From NCBI RefSeq assembly GCF_003635165.1, contig NZ_ML058600.1, positions 186,001 through 250,000 of the forward strand: a stretch of DNA of 64,000 nucleotides. The letters run 5' to 3'. The position numbers were made by a program, and so were the translations under genes. The notes under the pieces are model-generated. The model worked only from the letters and a program-made list of their open reading frames with translations. It made no database searches and was not told where the DNA came from. Numbering within the stretch: position 1 is the stretch's first letter; the number at the start of each line of letters is the position of its first letter. Source of the stretch: Burkholderia sp. Nafp2/4-1b (GTDB lineage: Bacteria > Pseudomonadota > Gammaproteobacteria > Burkholderiales > Burkholderiaceae). Below, in pieces: positions 52,999 through 62,817 of the stretch.

Positions 52999-53096
52999 GA
53001 TTGTGTCTCCTGCTCCTGCATCGCGCGGCCCGCGCCGCGCGTGATCGATTCGAATTCCTGGCCGTTTTCTGCCGTTTCCGGCCGCTTCAAGCTGCT

Positions 53097-54608
53097 TCAA
53101 GCCGCCTCGACGACGCTCGTCTGCGGCAGCGCGAGGCTCAGCACCGCATGCTCGTTCGCCCGCTCGCGCGGCAGCTCGCCCGCGATCCGCCCTTCGCGCA
53201 TCACGACGATGCGATCGGACACGCCGAGCACTTCCGGCAGTTCCGACGACACCATCACGATCGCGCAGCCGCGCTCCGCGAGCCGGTAGATCACGTCGTA
53301 GATCTCGTGCTTCGCGCCGACGTCGATCCCGCGCGTCGGCTCGTCGAGGATCACGACCTTCAGGTCGGGCTCCGCGAGCCAGCGCGACAGGATCGCCTTC
53401 TGCTGGTTGCCGCCCGACAGGAAGCGGATCTTCTGGCGCCGGTTCGGCGTCTTGATCTTCAGCCGCTGGATGAAGCGGTCGGCCGTCTCGGTTTCGACCT
53501 TGCGGTCGATGAAGAGCCCCGCGCGCAGCGAATGCCGGCGGCAGCTGATGTTGATGTTCTCCGCGACCGACGCCATCGCGATGATCCCTTCCTCCTTGCG
53601 GTCCTCCGGACACAGCACGATGCCGTGGCGGATCGCGTCGCCCGTGCGCTTCACGTCGATGCGCTTGCCGTCGAGCGTCAGCGTGCCCGCGCGCCGCCGA
53701 TCCGCGCCGTACACGAGCCGCATCAGTTCGCTGCGGCCCGCGCCGACCAGCCCGAAGAAGCCGACGATCTCGCCCGCGCGCACCGAGAAGCTCGCCGGTT
53801 CACGCAGCGCCGGGCCGTCGACGCCTTCGGCCGAGAACCGCACGTCGCCGACCGCGCGCGGCGCGTAGTGGTAGATGTCCGAAATCTCGCGCCCGACCAT
53901 CTCGGCCACCAGCCGCTCGCGCGGCACGTCGGCCAGCGATTCGTGCGACGCGATCTTGCGCCCGTCGCGAAAGATCGTGCATGCATCGCAGAGCCGATAG
54001 ATCTCGTCCATCCGGTGCGAGATGTAGATCAGCGCGCGGCCCTGCGCACGCAGGTCGTCGACGAGCTTGAACAGCACCTCGGTCTCGCGATGCGACAGCG
54101 AGCTCGTCGGCTCGTCGAGCGCGATCACGCGCGCGTTGCGCATCAGCGCCTTGCAGATCTCGACCATCTGCCGCTGCGCGATCGACAGCCGGCCGAGCTT
54201 CGCGTCCGGATCGAGATCGACGCCCATCGCTGCGAGCCGCTCGCGCACGTGGCGCTTCGCCTCGCCCTTCCTCACCCAGCCGAGCGCATTCGGCAGGCGG
54301 CCGAGCAGCAGGTTCTCCGCGACCGTCAGGTCGGGCACGTACTGCAGTTCCTGGTGAATCACCGCAATGCCGGCCGCGATCGACGCAGCCGCGCTGGAAA
54401 AATGCACGGGCTGGCCGTCCACCAGCACGCTGCCCGCATCGGGCTGGTATTCGCCGCCGAGAATCTTCAGCAGCGTCGACTTGCCCGCGCCGTTCTCGCC
54501 CATCAGGCCATGCACCTCGCCCGCATGCACGTCGAACGAGATGCCGTCGAGTGCGCGCACGCCGGGAAATACCTTGCCGATATTGTCAAAACGCAGTGCC
54601 GCTGACAC
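53097..54608 (-). CDS. araG: Sugar ABC transporter ATP-binding protein, AraG-type
   Basis: The 503-residue protein has two fused ATPase domains, as usual for sugar importers. The first has GENGAGKS (about 38-45), signature LSIAQRQM and [10 protein letters not shown]. The second has a degenerate Walker A (GLVGAGRSE), signature LSGGNQQK and [12 protein letters not shown]. It energises AraH. The first domain is probably the main catalytic one. Confidence 0.92.
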   Translation of the reverse strand: MSAALRFDNIGKVFPGVRALDGISFDVHAGEVHGLMGENGAGKSTLLKILGGEYQPDAGSVLVDGQPVHFSSAAASIAAGIAVIHQELQYVPDLTVAENLLLGRLPNALGWVRKGEAKRHVRERLAAMGVDLDPDAKLGRLSIAQRQMVEICKALMRNARVIALDEPTSSLSHRETEVLFKLVDDLRAQGRALIYISHRMDEIYRLCDACTIFRDGRKIASHESLADVPRERLVAEMVGREISDIYHYAPRAVGDVRFSAEGVDGPALREPASFSVRAGEIVGFFGLVGAGRSELMRLVYGADRRRAGTLTLDGKRIDVKRTGDAIRHGIVLCPEDRKEEGIIAMASVAENINISCRRHSLRAGLFIDRKVETETADRFIQRLKIKTPNRRQKIRFLSGGNQQKAILSRWLAEPDLKVVILDEPTRGIDVGAKHEIYDVIYRLAERGCAIVMVSSELPEVLGVSDRIVVMREGRIAGELPRERANEHAVLSLALPQTSVVEAA

Positions 54609-54675
54609 GTCGTCTCCCCACTTGCAGATCCATCGAGCGCCGGCCGCCGCATCGCCGCGGCAGCCGGCGAGCCGC

Positions 54676-55671
54676 TTACTTCGACGCGAGCCCCATCTCC
54701 TCGCGCACCTTCGACACGTTGTCGCGCGTCGCGAGCATGCCGGTCGTCAGCGTCAGCGCCGGCGGTGCCTTGCCTTGCGTGATCCACGCGTACATCAGGT
54801 CCGAGGTTTCCTCGCCGTGGCGCTTCGGGCTGATGATCACGGTGCCGTAGAAGCCCGTCGGCTGCGGCTTCTTGAACTCGTTCAGCGCGGAATCGGAACC
54901 CCCGATGCCGATGCCGATCATGTTGTCCGCCTTGAAGCCGCGCCCTTCGGCCGCGCGCACCGCGCCGAGCACGGCCTCGTCGTTCAGGCCGTACGCGACC
55001 CAGTGCTTGAACTGCGGGTTCTTGGTGAGCGCGATGTTCGCCGCGTTGAATGCGTTCTCGGTGTCGGTCTTCGCCTGCGGCGCCGCGATCACGTTCGCCT
55101 TCGGGAAGCCGGCCGCGACCAGCGCGTCGGTCGCGCCGCTCGTGCGGTCGTGCGCGGTCGGCAGCTGTTCGTACGTGATGTCGATCGCGCCGACGTCCTT
55201 CATGTTCCAGCCGCGCTTCTTGATCTCGGCCGCGATGCCGTCACCGACCTGCTTGCCGATGTTGTATGCGGAGATCCCCATGTGCGGCACCGACTCGATC
55301 GGCTTGCCGGCACCGTCGACGAGGCGGTCGTCGACCGTCATCATCTTCAGGTTGTGCGACTTCGCCTTCGCGACGATACCCGGCCCGAGCTTCACGTCGG
55401 GCGTGCAGATGATGAAGCCCTGCGCCTTCTGCGCGGACAGGTTGTCGATCGCGCTCATCACCTTCTCGCCCGACGGCGCGCCGATCTTCACGAGCGTGAA
55501 GCCCTTTTCCTTCGCGGCCGTTTCGGCGAACTTCCATTCGTCCTGGAACCACGGTTCTTCCGGCTGCTTCACGAGGAAGCCGATCTTGACCGGGTCGGCC
55601 GCGTGCGCAACCGGGCTCCCCATCACCACCGCGGCCGCGGCGGCCAGCGTTACGAACGTTCTGCGTTTCAT
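54676..55671 (-). CDS. araF: Periplasmic sugar-binding protein, AraF-type
   Basis: The 331-residue receptor has a signal peptide ([25 protein letters not shown]). Its sequence closely follows E. coli Ara[77 protein letters not shown]. AraF binds L-arabinose best but also D-galactose and D-fucose, which fits either reading of the cluster. It is preceded by a 111-nt gap after the upstream dehydrogenase gene, where an internal promoter may lie. Confidence 0.9.
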   Translation of the reverse strand: MKRRTFVTLAAAAAVVMGSPVAHAADPVKIGFLVKQPEEPWFQDEWKFAETAAKEKGFTLVKIGAPSGEKVMSAIDNLSAQKAQGFIICTPDVKLGPGIVAKAKSHNLKMMTVDDRLVDGAGKPIESVPHMGISAYNIGKQVGDGIAAEIKKRGWNMKDVGAIDITYEQLPTAHDRTSGATDALVAAGFPKANVIAAPQAKTDTENAFNAANIALTKNPQFKHWVAYGLNDEAVLGAVRAAEGRGFKADNMIGIGIGGSDSALNEFKKPQPTGFYGTVIISPKRHGEETSDLMYAWITQGKAPPALTLTTGMLATRDNVSKVREEMGLASK

Positions 55672-55782
55672 CTCCAGTGTCTCCTTGTCTTCATCGAACA
55701 GGATGCAGCCGCTTGTTGGTTTCGACGCAGCGTGCGCGCGGCCGTCGCACGTGCGGTCTTTCGAATCGTTACGTCAATCGTG

Positions 55783-56565
55783 TCAGTCGTGGTACAGCGC
55801 CGCGCGCCCGCCGTCGACGGTGATGCACGCGGCATTGATGAACGGCGCCTCGTCGGACGCGAGAAACACGGCCGTCATCGCGACTTCCTCCGGCTTGCCG
55901 ATGCGCTTCATCGGCTGCAGCGCGAGCGTCTCGGCCCGCGCCGCGGCCGGATCGGGCTGCGCATCCCACCAGTCGCGCGTGAGCTGCGTCTCGATGTAAC
56001 CCGGCGCGATCGCGTTCACACGCACGTTGCGCGATGCATATTCGATGCCGAGCGCACGCGTGAGGCCCAGCACGCCGTGTTTCGCGACCGGGTACGGAAA
56101 GCAGCCCGGGATGATCCGGAACGCATGCGTCGACGCGATGTTCACGATGCTGCCGCGACCGCGCTCGACCATTCCCTCCAGTGCCGCGCGACAGCCGTGC
56201 CACACGCCGTCGAGGTCGACCGCGAAGCAGCGGCGCCAGTCGTCGTCCGTCATCGTCAGCGGATCGGCGAACACGTTGATGCCGGCGTTGTTCACCAGCA
56301 CGTCGAGCGGGCCGAACGCGGCTTCGGTCTGCGCGAGCGCGTCGCGCACCGAGTCCTGCCGCGCGACGTCCGCATGCAGCGGCAACACGCGCGCGCCGTG
56401 GATGTCGTCGGCGATCGCAGCCGCCGTGCGCTGCGCGAGCGGGAAGTCGAGGTCGACGAGCGCGACGGCCGCGCCTTCGCGCGCGAATGCCTGCGCGATC
56501 GCGGCGCCGATCCCGCGGCCCGCGCCCGTCACCATCGTGACCTTGCCCGCGAGGCGCCCCATCAT
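55783..56565 (-). CDS. Short-chain dehydrogenase of the sugar cluster
   Basis: The 260-residue SDR has TGAGRGIG, NNAGINVFADP, and Ser...YPVAK. The VPL-like C-terminus and LTRDWWDAQPDPAAARAE segment recall dehydrogenases of sugars or sugar acids. It is translationally coupled to dgoA (ATGA overlap, 56562-56565). Two Met codons start the frame (56565, 56562). With the other SDR in the cluster it makes two candidate oxidation steps; the exact substrate is not visible. Confidence 0.7.
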   Translation of the reverse strand: MMGRLAGKVTMVTGAGRGIGAAIAQAFAREGAAVALVDLDFPLAQRTAAAIADDIHGARVLPLHADVARQDSVRDALAQTEAAFGPLDVLVNNAGINVFADPLTMTDDDWRRCFAVDLDGVWHGCRAALEGMVERGRGSIVNIASTHAFRIIPGCFPYPVAKHGVLGLTRALGIEYASRNVRVNAIAPGYIETQLTRDWWDAQPDPAAARAETLALQPMKRIGKPEEVAMTAVFLASDEAPFINAACITVDGGRAALYHD

Positions 56566-57239
56566 GCGGCTCCGCCGCGCGCCGCGCGCAGGCCGGCCTG
56601 GAACGCGCGCGCGTTCGCCGCGGTCGCGTCGGCCGACTGGCCGGGCCGGTACAGCGCCGAGCCGAGCCCGAAGCCGTTCGCGCCGGCGTCGAGGAACGGC
56701 TGCATGTTGTCCGGCGAAATGCCGCCGACCGGAATCAGCGGCACCGCGCGGTCGATCACCGCGCGCCACGCCTTCACGACCGTCACGCCGAGCTGCTCGG
56801 ACGGAAACATCTTCAGCACGTCGGCGCCGTTCGCGAGCGCGGCGAACGCCTCGGTGGGCGTCGCCACACCAGGTGCGCTCGCGAGCCCGCGCTCGCGCGC
56901 ACGGCGGATCACCGCCGCGTCGCTGTGCGGCATCACGATCAGCGTGCCGCCGGCGTCCTGCACGCGATCGACGAATTCGGCGCGCAGCACGGTGCCCGCG
57001 CCGACGATCATGTCGTCGGGCAATGCGCGGCGCAGCGCCGCGATGCTGTCGAATGGAGCAGGCGAATTGAGCGGCACCTCGACGATCCGGAAGCCGGCTT
57101 CATGGAGCGCAAGGCCGTGGTCGGCCGCTTCGGCGGGCGTGATCCCGCGCATGATCGCGATCAGCGGGCACGCGTCGAAGGCGCGCATCAGCGCGGCGTT
57201 CGGCGTGTACGGCGCGGGCAGCGTAAGGTCGGACGACAT
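56562..57239 (-). CDS. dgoA: 2-dehydro-3-deoxy-6-phosphogalactonate aldolase
   Basis: DgoA splits KDPGal to pyruvate and glyceraldehyde 3-phosphate. The 225-residue class I aldolase is a sister of Eda: the catalytic glutamate is in RIVEVPLNSP, the lysine in ADVLKMFPSEQLG, and GGISPDNMQPFLDAG follows. The adjacent kinase dgoK decides for the galactonate isomer rather than KDPG. It is 22 nt after dgoK and overlaps the SDR gene by 4 nt. Confidence 0.92.
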   Translation of the reverse strand: MSSDLTLPAPYTPNAALMRAFDACPLIAIMRGITPAEAADHGLALHEAGFRIVEVPLNSPAPFDSIAALRRALPDDMIVGAGTVLRAEFVDRVQDAGGTLIVMPHSDAAVIRRARERGLASAPGVATPTEAFAALANGADVLKMFPSEQLGVTVVKAWRAVIDRAVPLIPVGGISPDNMQPFLDAGANGFGLGSALYRPGQSADATAANARAFQAGLRAARGGAA

Positions 57240-57261
57240 CGGCGTTTCCTCTTCAATCGGT

Positions 57262-58287
57262 TCAGTGGTCGGCGCACACGGTTTCGCCATCCGCGCGCAC
57301 GAGTCCGGCGCGCGAGGCGATCCACCACAGGCCGCGTTCGGTCGCCTGCGCGACGACGCGTGCATGCGTGCAGCCGAACACGTTCAGCGCGTCGACATAG
57401 CGTGCGCACAATCCGTCGTCGCCGATCAGCAGCAGCGGCTGGTTCGCGAGCGCGACGCCGCGCTCCGCGAGCATCGCGTCGAGCGCGTTCAGCTCATGGC
57501 CGATCAGCAGGCCGGACAGGTAGTCGGCCTGCGCATCGGGCGCGAGCCGGTCGGTCAGGCCGAGCGTGCGCGTACTGAAGATCGTCGCGAGCAGCCCGGC
57601 GCGCTGCGCGCCGCGCGCCACCGCGACGCCGCGCGCGAATGCGTCGCGGTCGGGTGATGCGCTCGCGCGCATCGTGCGGCCGAGAATCGTGTGATCGCGC
57701 AATGCAGCGAACAGCTCGCCCGTCATGTAGGTCTGGAAGCGCTCGATGAGCCCGTCCTTCACCCACGCCCACTTCGCATGCGTGCCCGGCAGTCCGATCA
57801 GTACCCCTGAACGATCGGCATCAAGGGCGGGCTCGTTCGCGAGCGCGCCGAATATCTGCGTTTCTTCGCCGCGCATCACGTCGGGCAATTCGCCCGTCGC
57901 GATCACGCCCGGCACGATCGACACGGTCGTGCCGCGCGCCGTCGTCACCGTGACGAGGCCCGCGACAAGTGCGTCCGCACCGGCCGGCACCGCGACGTAC
58001 GGCGCCTCGCGCCAGCCCTGCGCGCTGCCGACCATCCCGGCGGCCAGCACCGGCACGCCGGGCGTGCGGTCGAGCCAGTCGCCGCACGCTTCCTCGAACA
58101 CGACGTCGAACGCGCGCGCGCCGCCGGCCGGCACGTGCATCACGCCCGCCGCGCGGCTGCGCGTGTCGATGAGCGCGCCGTGCGCGTCGAACAGATACGC
58201 GCGCAGCGACGTCGTGCCCCAGTCGAGCGCGATCAGCGACGGATTGGCGGAGTTGGCGTCCGGAGCGGTCCGGGTCGATTTGGTCAT
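57262..58287 (-). CDS. dgoK: 2-dehydro-3-deoxygalactonokinase
   Basis: DgoK phosphorylates 2-keto-3-deoxygalactonate. The 341-residue protein has the FGGY/actin-like ATP fold, with IALDWGTTSLRAYLFD at the N-terminus, GEETQIFGAL and VLIGLPGTHAKWAWV. It partners DgoA in the DeLey-Doudoroff galactose route. Its start overlaps the stop of the IclR-type regulator gene by 4 nt (58284-58287), so regulator and enzymes are one transcription unit. Confidence 0.92.
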   Translation of the reverse strand: MTKSTRTAPDANSANPSLIALDWGTTSLRAYLFDAHGALIDTRSRAAGVMHVPAGGARAFDVVFEEACGDWLDRTPGVPVLAAGMVGSAQGWREAPYVAVPAGADALVAGLVTVTTARGTTVSIVPGVIATGELPDVMRGEETQIFGALANEPALDADRSGVLIGLPGTHAKWAWVKDGLIERFQTYMTGELFAALRDHTILGRTMRASASPDRDAFARGVAVARGAQRAGLLATIFSTRTLGLTDRLAPDAQADYLSGLLIGHELNALDAMLAERGVALANQPLLLIGDDGLCARYVDALNVFGCTHARVVAQATERGLWWIASRAGLVRADGETVCADH

Positions 58288-59183
58288 CGTTTGATCCTGC
58301 GGGTACCCTGCGGCGGGCTCCAGCCCAGTTCCGCGGAAATGGCTCGCGCTTCGCGCTGCACGAGCAGAATCAGTTCGTCCATCCGGTCGTGCGGCATGTA
58401 CGGAATCGTGCTCGCGACCGACACGGCCGCGACGATCGCGCCCGACGCATCGCGGATCGGCGCGGCCACGCAGCGGATCGATGCTTCGTTCTCCTCGAGG
58501 TCGAACGTGTAGCCGCCGGCCGCGTAATGCGCCATGCGCTGCAGGAACGCGCTCGTCTCCGGCCGGTTGTCCGGCTTGAAGTTGACGCCGGCCAGCGCGC
58601 GCCGCGCGGCTTCGAACAGCGAGCGCCACAGGTCCGGATCGAGGTCCAGCATCATCGCCTTGCCGATGCCGGTCGACGCGAGCGGCATCCGGTGGCCGAC
58701 GCGCGAGCGCATCTCGAGGCCGCGCGTGCCGGGAATCTTGTCGATGTACAGCACGTCGTCGCCGTCGCGCACGCCGAGGTGAATCGTGTCGAGCGTCGCT
58801 TCCGCGAGCGCCTCGAGGTGCGGCCGCGCGACCGCCGTGAGCGGCATCTGTTCGAGTGCGATCGTGCCGAGCTCGATCAGCTTCGGACCGAGCAGGTAGC
58901 CGCCCTGCACCTGGCGCAGGTAGCGCGCCTGCACGAGGCTGCTGACGAGACGGTGCGTCGTGCTGCGCGTCGTGCCGAGCGCGGCGCCGATCGCACGCAT
59001 GTCGCGCGCGCCGTTCGCGATCGCTTCGAGGATCGCGAGGCCGCGCAACAGCGTCTGCGTGCCGGCCTGCTGCGCGGCGAGGTCGAGCGGCGTGCTGGTC
59101 GCGCCGATGCTGTCGGTCAGCGGCGCATCGTCCGGCGTCGCGCGCCGGGCGTCGAGAGCAAGGGTGTCGGGCATCTTGATCAT
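58284..59183 (-). CDS. IclR family transcriptional regulator of the sugar cluster
   Basis: The 299-residue regulator has an IclR winged helix (about residues 40-100, LLRGLAILEAIANGARDMRAIGAALGTTRSTTHRLVSSLVQARYL). An effector-binding domain follows (PLASTGIGKAMML, ENEASIRCVAAPIRD). The first 35 residues are an extension. It is the first gene of the cluster and overlaps dgoK, so it is likely the local repressor or activator. The inducer is probably a sugar acid intermediate such as KDGal, by inference. Confidence 0.87.
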   Translation of the reverse strand: MIKMPDTLALDARRATPDDAPLTDSIGATSTPLDLAAQQAGTQTLLRGLAILEAIANGARDMRAIGAALGTTRSTTHRLVSSLVQARYLRQVQGGYLLGPKLIELGTIALEQMPLTAVARPHLEALAEATLDTIHLGVRDGDDVLYIDKIPGTRGLEMRSRVGHRMPLASTGIGKAMMLDLDPDLWRSLFEAARRALAGVNFKPDNRPETSAFLQRMAHYAAGGYTFDLEENEASIRCVAAPIRDASGAIVAAVSVASTIPYMPHDRMDELILLVQREARAISAELGWSPPQGTRRIKR

Positions 59184-59531
59184 GGAACAGGCTTCTTCAA
59201 CGGAATCGGGCAAGCCGCTGTCGCGACGCCGGAACCAGGTCGGGCGTCGCGGCAACGCGGCGGTCGATGCACCGAGGAAAGCGCCCGGCGAACTTCATGG
59301 AAGGTGTCTCCGTGTGTTCGGGCGCCGCGCGGTGCGTGGGTCCGAAGCTGTCGATGTGCTTCGGATTGTAGGAGCGCACGCACCCGTCTCCAATATTTGA
59401 GTGCGTTGTCCAGATAATGAGAAAAGTGGCCGGAGGCAGCGGCATGCGTCATCGAAACGGCCATGCGATGCGCACGGGGGCGGAACCCCGCGTACCGCAG
59501 GTCCCGCCCCCGTTATCCACGCAGGCCGCGC
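59184..59531. other. Upstream region of the IclR-led cluster
   Basis: The 348 nt contain the cluster promoter, likely around 59385-59440, where the sequence turns AT-rich. No certain -35/-10 pair is seen. At 59474-59513 an ACGGGGGCGG / CCGCCCCCGT stem could end the EF-hand gene transcript, but it has no T-run. No gene is seen. Confidence 0.4.
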
Positions 59532-59933
59532 CTACTGCTGGTTCGTGCTGCGCGCCTGCATGTAGCGCTGCACGTCGGAGAACGACACGCGGCCGCTGCC
59601 GCTCGCATCGATCTGCCGGAAGTGGTTCGCGACATAGCCGAGGCCGGCCGCGCGCGCCTGCGCCTCGGTAATCGAACCGGTGTTCTGCGTATCGGCCGCG
59701 CCGAACTGCTGCGCGAGCTTGCGCACCACCTGCGCGTGCAGCGCCGCGCCGGTCGTCTGCGTGCCGGCGGTCGGCTTGCGCGCGGCCGGCGGCACGTACG
59801 GATCGCCGAGCTGCGCCTGGCGCGCGCGCGGCGGCGTGGCGGCGTCGCTCGCCTGCGCGAACGCGGACACCGATGTGGATGTAACGCCGGCACATGCAAG
59901 CGCGGCGGCAACGACGATGAAACGTTTCTTCAT
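59532..59933 (-). CDS. Secreted EF-hand protein
   Basis: The 133-residue protein has a signal peptide (MKKRFIVVAAALACAGVTSTSVSAFA). After a Pro-rich linker it carries two EF-hand-like loops. Loop 1 is at 81-92 (D81, N84, G86, I88, but Gln at position 12). Loop 2 is at 109-120 (D109, S111, S113, G114, V116, D120). Loop 2 is closer to the consensus; calcium binding is plausible but not certain. The role is unknown. It lies 84 nt downstream of a lipoprotein peptidase gene in the same direction. Confidence 0.7.
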   Translation of the reverse strand: MKKRFIVVAAALACAGVTSTSVSAFAQASDAATPPRARQAQLGDPYVPPAARKPTAGTQTTGAALHAQVVRKLAQQFGAADTQNTGSITEAQARAAGLGYVANHFRQIDASGSGRVSFSDVQRYMQARSTNQQ

Positions 59934-60017
59934 GTCAGGCTCCAGTCTGGAATGAGGTCGTCGACGGCCGGCGAGCCGCGCCGCCACGGGCGCGCATCGC
60001 CGGGCCAGCCCATCGCA

Positions 60018-61628
60018 TCAGTGCGCGGCCGCGTTGTAGAACGCCACGAGGTCGGCTTTCTCCTGCGGACGCGACGTGTCGTCGAGATAGACCATGTGCC
60101 CACCCTGATAGTCCTTGATCGTCAGGTTCGGTTGCGACCCGAGCCGCGCGAGGTCGAGCTCGGTCTGGTAGAACGGCGTCGCGATGTCGTGATACCCGTT
60201 CAGCGACAGCACCTTCAGCGACGGATTCAGCGTCAGCGCGGCGGCGAGATCGGGGATCGTGTCGGGCATCGCGAGGCCGTCGTGCGACCAGTCCCAGGTC
60301 TGGATCGCATTGCTGCTGACCGAATACGCGGACTGCGCGCTGTACTTCAGCACGTTCGGCAGGTAGCTGCCGATCGTGTCGGTGAACGGCTTCGTGATGA
60401 ACGTGCTCGACGGATCGCCGTCGGCCGCGAGCGGGCTCGACGACGGCACGTTCACGCGTGCGTCGTAGCGGCCGATCAGCGTGCCCGGGATCAGCGACAC
60501 CTGGACGCTGTTGTCGAAGAAGGTCGGCACCACGTTGAAGTCCGCATTCCACAGCGCCTGCTTCACGCCGGTCGAGTTCGACATCGTCGTGACGAGGCTC
60601 GGCGGCGGCGGCGTGTGGCTCGCGAGATACGCGTTCACGGCGGGCGCGTAGCTGCCGGCCGTCAGCTGGCGCATCTGGTCCGCGTACTGCGGCAGGTTCG
60701 ACGGGTTCGGATTGTCGAGCTGGTAGTACGCGCCGACCGTGCCGTACGACGGCACGAAGCCCGCGCAGCTCACCGGGCTCGAACCGTTGTTCGAGTTGCC
60801 GATGTAGTCGCTCGCCATGTCGCAGTTCGCGTTGTAGTTCAGGATCGACGACTGCAGCACGATGCCGGCGAGTTTCACGCCGGCCGTCTCGAGCAGGTTC
60901 GCGAGCACGTCGGTGCGCGGTGTGCCGTACGACTCCCCGAACAGGTATTTTGGCGACGCGTCGCGCTGGTTCACGGCGATGTAGCGCGTGACGAAGTCAC
61001 GGAACGCGCCGCCGTCCTGGTCGACGCCCCAGAAGGTCTGGTTCGTGTTCGGCGCGATCGCCTCCGAGAAGCCGGTGCCGATCGCATCGACGAACACGAG
61101 ATCGGTCGTGTCGAGCAGGCTTTCCGCGTTGTCGACGAACGGGAATGTCGACGCGTTCGCGTTCGGGTCGCCCGTCTGGATCCGCTTCGGACCGAACGAG
61201 CCGAGATGCAGCCACACCGATGCGGAGCCGGGGCCGCCGTTGTACAGGAACGTGACGGGCCGCTTGCTCGCGGGCTGGTTGTCGGCGGTGTACGCGACGT
61301 AGAAGAACGATGCTTCGGGCGCGCCCGTCTGCGGGTTGCGCGCGACGAGGTGGCCGGCGGTGGCCGTGTAACGGATCGTCTGGCCGTTCAGCGTGATCTG
61401 GTGATGGGTGACGGCGGCCTTTTCGACCGCGGCGGACGCGTCGAGCGACGCGCTCGCACTCGATGAATAACTGTTCGGATCGTTGTACGGCCTGTCCGCC
61501 TGCGCGGCGGGATCGGCTGAATTGTCGGTGCCTGCTGCGGCGGACGACGTCAGGTCGTCGTTGCAGGCCGTCAGAATCAGCGAAGAGAACACAACTCCCA
61601 ACAACAGCTTCGCTTTGCTCGCTGGCAT
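60018..61628 (-). CDS. S10-family serine carboxypeptidase-like lipoprotein
   Basis: The 536-residue protein has a lipoprotein signal (lipobox LTAC, Cys22). A Ser/Ala-rich linker to about residue 65 is followed by a large alpha/beta hydrolase domain. Peptidase S10 features are RPVTFLYNGGPGSASVWLHLGSFGP (oxyanion hole), the nucleophile Ser233 in GESYGTPR, a C-terminal aspartate region, and the catalytic histidine in YQGGHMVYLD. It should be anchored to the outer membrane facing the periplasm or surface. The peptide substrate is unknown. Confidence 0.86.
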   Translation of the reverse strand: MPASKAKLLLGVVFSSLILTACNDDLTSSAAAGTDNSADPAAQADRPYNDPNSYSSSASASLDASAAVEKAAVTHHQITLNGQTIRYTATAGHLVARNPQTGAPEASFFYVAYTADNQPASKRPVTFLYNGGPGSASVWLHLGSFGPKRIQTGDPNANASTFPFVDNAESLLDTTDLVFVDAIGTGFSEAIAPNTNQTFWGVDQDGGAFRDFVTRYIAVNQRDASPKYLFGESYGTPRTDVLANLLETAGVKLAGIVLQSSILNYNANCDMASDYIGNSNNGSSPVSCAGFVPSYGTVGAYYQLDNPNPSNLPQYADQMRQLTAGSYAPAVNAYLASHTPPPPSLVTTMSNSTGVKQALWNADFNVVPTFFDNSVQVSLIPGTLIGRYDARVNVPSSSPLAADGDPSSTFITKPFTDTIGSYLPNVLKYSAQSAYSVSSNAIQTWDWSHDGLAMPDTIPDLAAALTLNPSLKVLSLNGYHDIATPFYQTELDLARLGSQPNLTIKDYQGGHMVYLDDTSRPQEKADLVAFYNAAAH

Positions 61629-62066
61629 CGTTGCTTTCCTTCTCTCGAATGTTTTTGTGTGTCGAGCAGCCGGATAAGCCGCCCCCCGCCTCGATTGCGG
61701 CCGATAAGCCGAGGCGCTGGCCAATATACGCGAGCGGGTGGGCTTTGAAAAATTTGGAAATATTCGAGCGTGGAGGGATGCACGTTCGGTGCGGTGCACA
61801 CCTTTCAACAATGCTTCGAATGACGAACCATCGTTTTTCAGCCGCCTTTCATCGGCTTTCGCGTTTGCCAGGCGACACTTGATTCAAGCGGATTTCGTGC
61901 CGTATCGGCAAACAAATGGACGCCGCCGAAGGCATTGGTCAGGAAAGCGAAATAGACGATTTCGTCTAATGATTGTGGCACGACGTGCGGGCGCCCCATT
62001 CGCGCTGCAGTGCACCAATGGCGCACCGGCGACGGAACGGAAAATACGACGGCGGGAGCGCGCCGC
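61629..62066. other. Intergenic region upstream of the S10 peptidase gene
   Basis: The 438 nt are AT-richer than the surroundings. They contain a perfect dyad TAGACGA-TT-TCGTCTA at 61953-61968. A 62-codon open frame on the minus strand (61838-62026) lacks coding bias and is not called. The peptidase promoter must be here; AAATATTC-type AT-rich stretches near 61750-61765 are candidates. Confidence 0.4.
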
Positions 62067-62804
62067 TCACTGCGATTGCGGCAGCTCGGCGGCGCCCATC
62101 CTGCGCGCGATGACGGCCGCGCGCTGCGCCTGGTAGGCCGAGCCGCGATGCGCGTCGAACCAGCGCGGCTTCGGCAGCATCACCGCGAGGCGCGCCGACT
62201 GCCATGCGCCGAGCCGGCTCGCGGGAATCTTGTAGTAATAGCGCGCGGCGGCTTCGGCGCCGTACACGCCGCGGCCCCATTCGACCGAATTCAGATAGAT
62301 CTCGAAGATCCGCTCCTTGTCGAGCACCGTCTCGAGCATCCACGTGATGATCAGTTCCTGCCCCTTGCGGATGTAGCTCTTCTCGCGCGACAGGAACAGG
62401 TTGCGCGCGAGTTGCTGCGTGATCGTCGAACCGCCCGCGACGATCCGGCCGCGCGCCTTGTTCTTCTCCCACGCCTGCAGGATCGCGTCGACGTCGTAGC
62501 CGTTGTTGGTCGCGAAGGTCGAATCCTCCGAAGCGATCAGCGCGCGCTTCAGGTTGCGCGAGATCTGGTCGTACGGCACCCATTGATGCTGGATCCGCGC
62601 GGGCGGCGTGTCGCGCGACAACCACCATGCGTCGGTGCGCATGAACGCGGTCGAACCGGGATTGATGAACGACCACGCCGCGATCTGCACGAGATAGAAC
62701 AGCTGCGTCGCGAGCCATGCGCCCGCGAACACCGAACCCGCATAGACGAGCCAGCGGGTCAGCCCCACCGTGCGCGTGCGCTGCGTGCCGCTCACCGCCG
62801 CCAC
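62067..62804 (-). CDS. mtgA: Monofunctional peptidoglycan glycosyltransferase
   Basis: MtgA polymerises lipid II into glycan strands at the inner membrane. The 245-residue protein has one N-terminal span ([20 protein letters not shown]). The GT51 domain carries the catalytic glutamate in [13 protein letters not shown], the block [17 protein letters not shown], and the second glutamate region [24 protein letters not shown]. The start is GTG at 62804 with CGGAG 7 nt upstream. A longer frame would run into aroE. The length matches E. coli MtgA (242). Confidence 0.93.
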   Translation of the reverse strand: MAAVSGTQRTRTVGLTRWLVYAGSVFAGAWLATQLFYLVQIAAWSFINPGSTAFMRTDAWWLSRDTPPARIQHQWVPYDQISRNLKRALIASEDSTFATNNGYDVDAILQAWEKNKARGRIVAGGSTITQQLARNLFLSREKSYIRKGQELIITWMLETVLDKERIFEIYLNSVEWGRGVYGAEAAARYYYKIPASRLGAWQSARLAVMLPKPRWFDAHRGSAYQAQRAAVIARRMGAAELPQSQ

Positions 62805-62817
62805 TGCCGTGCTCCGC

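Noticed and set aside
54367-57657. A 1096-codon plus-strand open frame across araF, the SDR, dgoA and part of dgoK
   Set aside because: It is entirely antisense to four well-supported genes and has Arg/Ala-rich shadow composition.
61838-62026. A 62-residue minus-strand open frame between the S10 peptidase and mtgA genes
   Set aside because: No ribosome-binding site, no codon bias, no recognisable domain.
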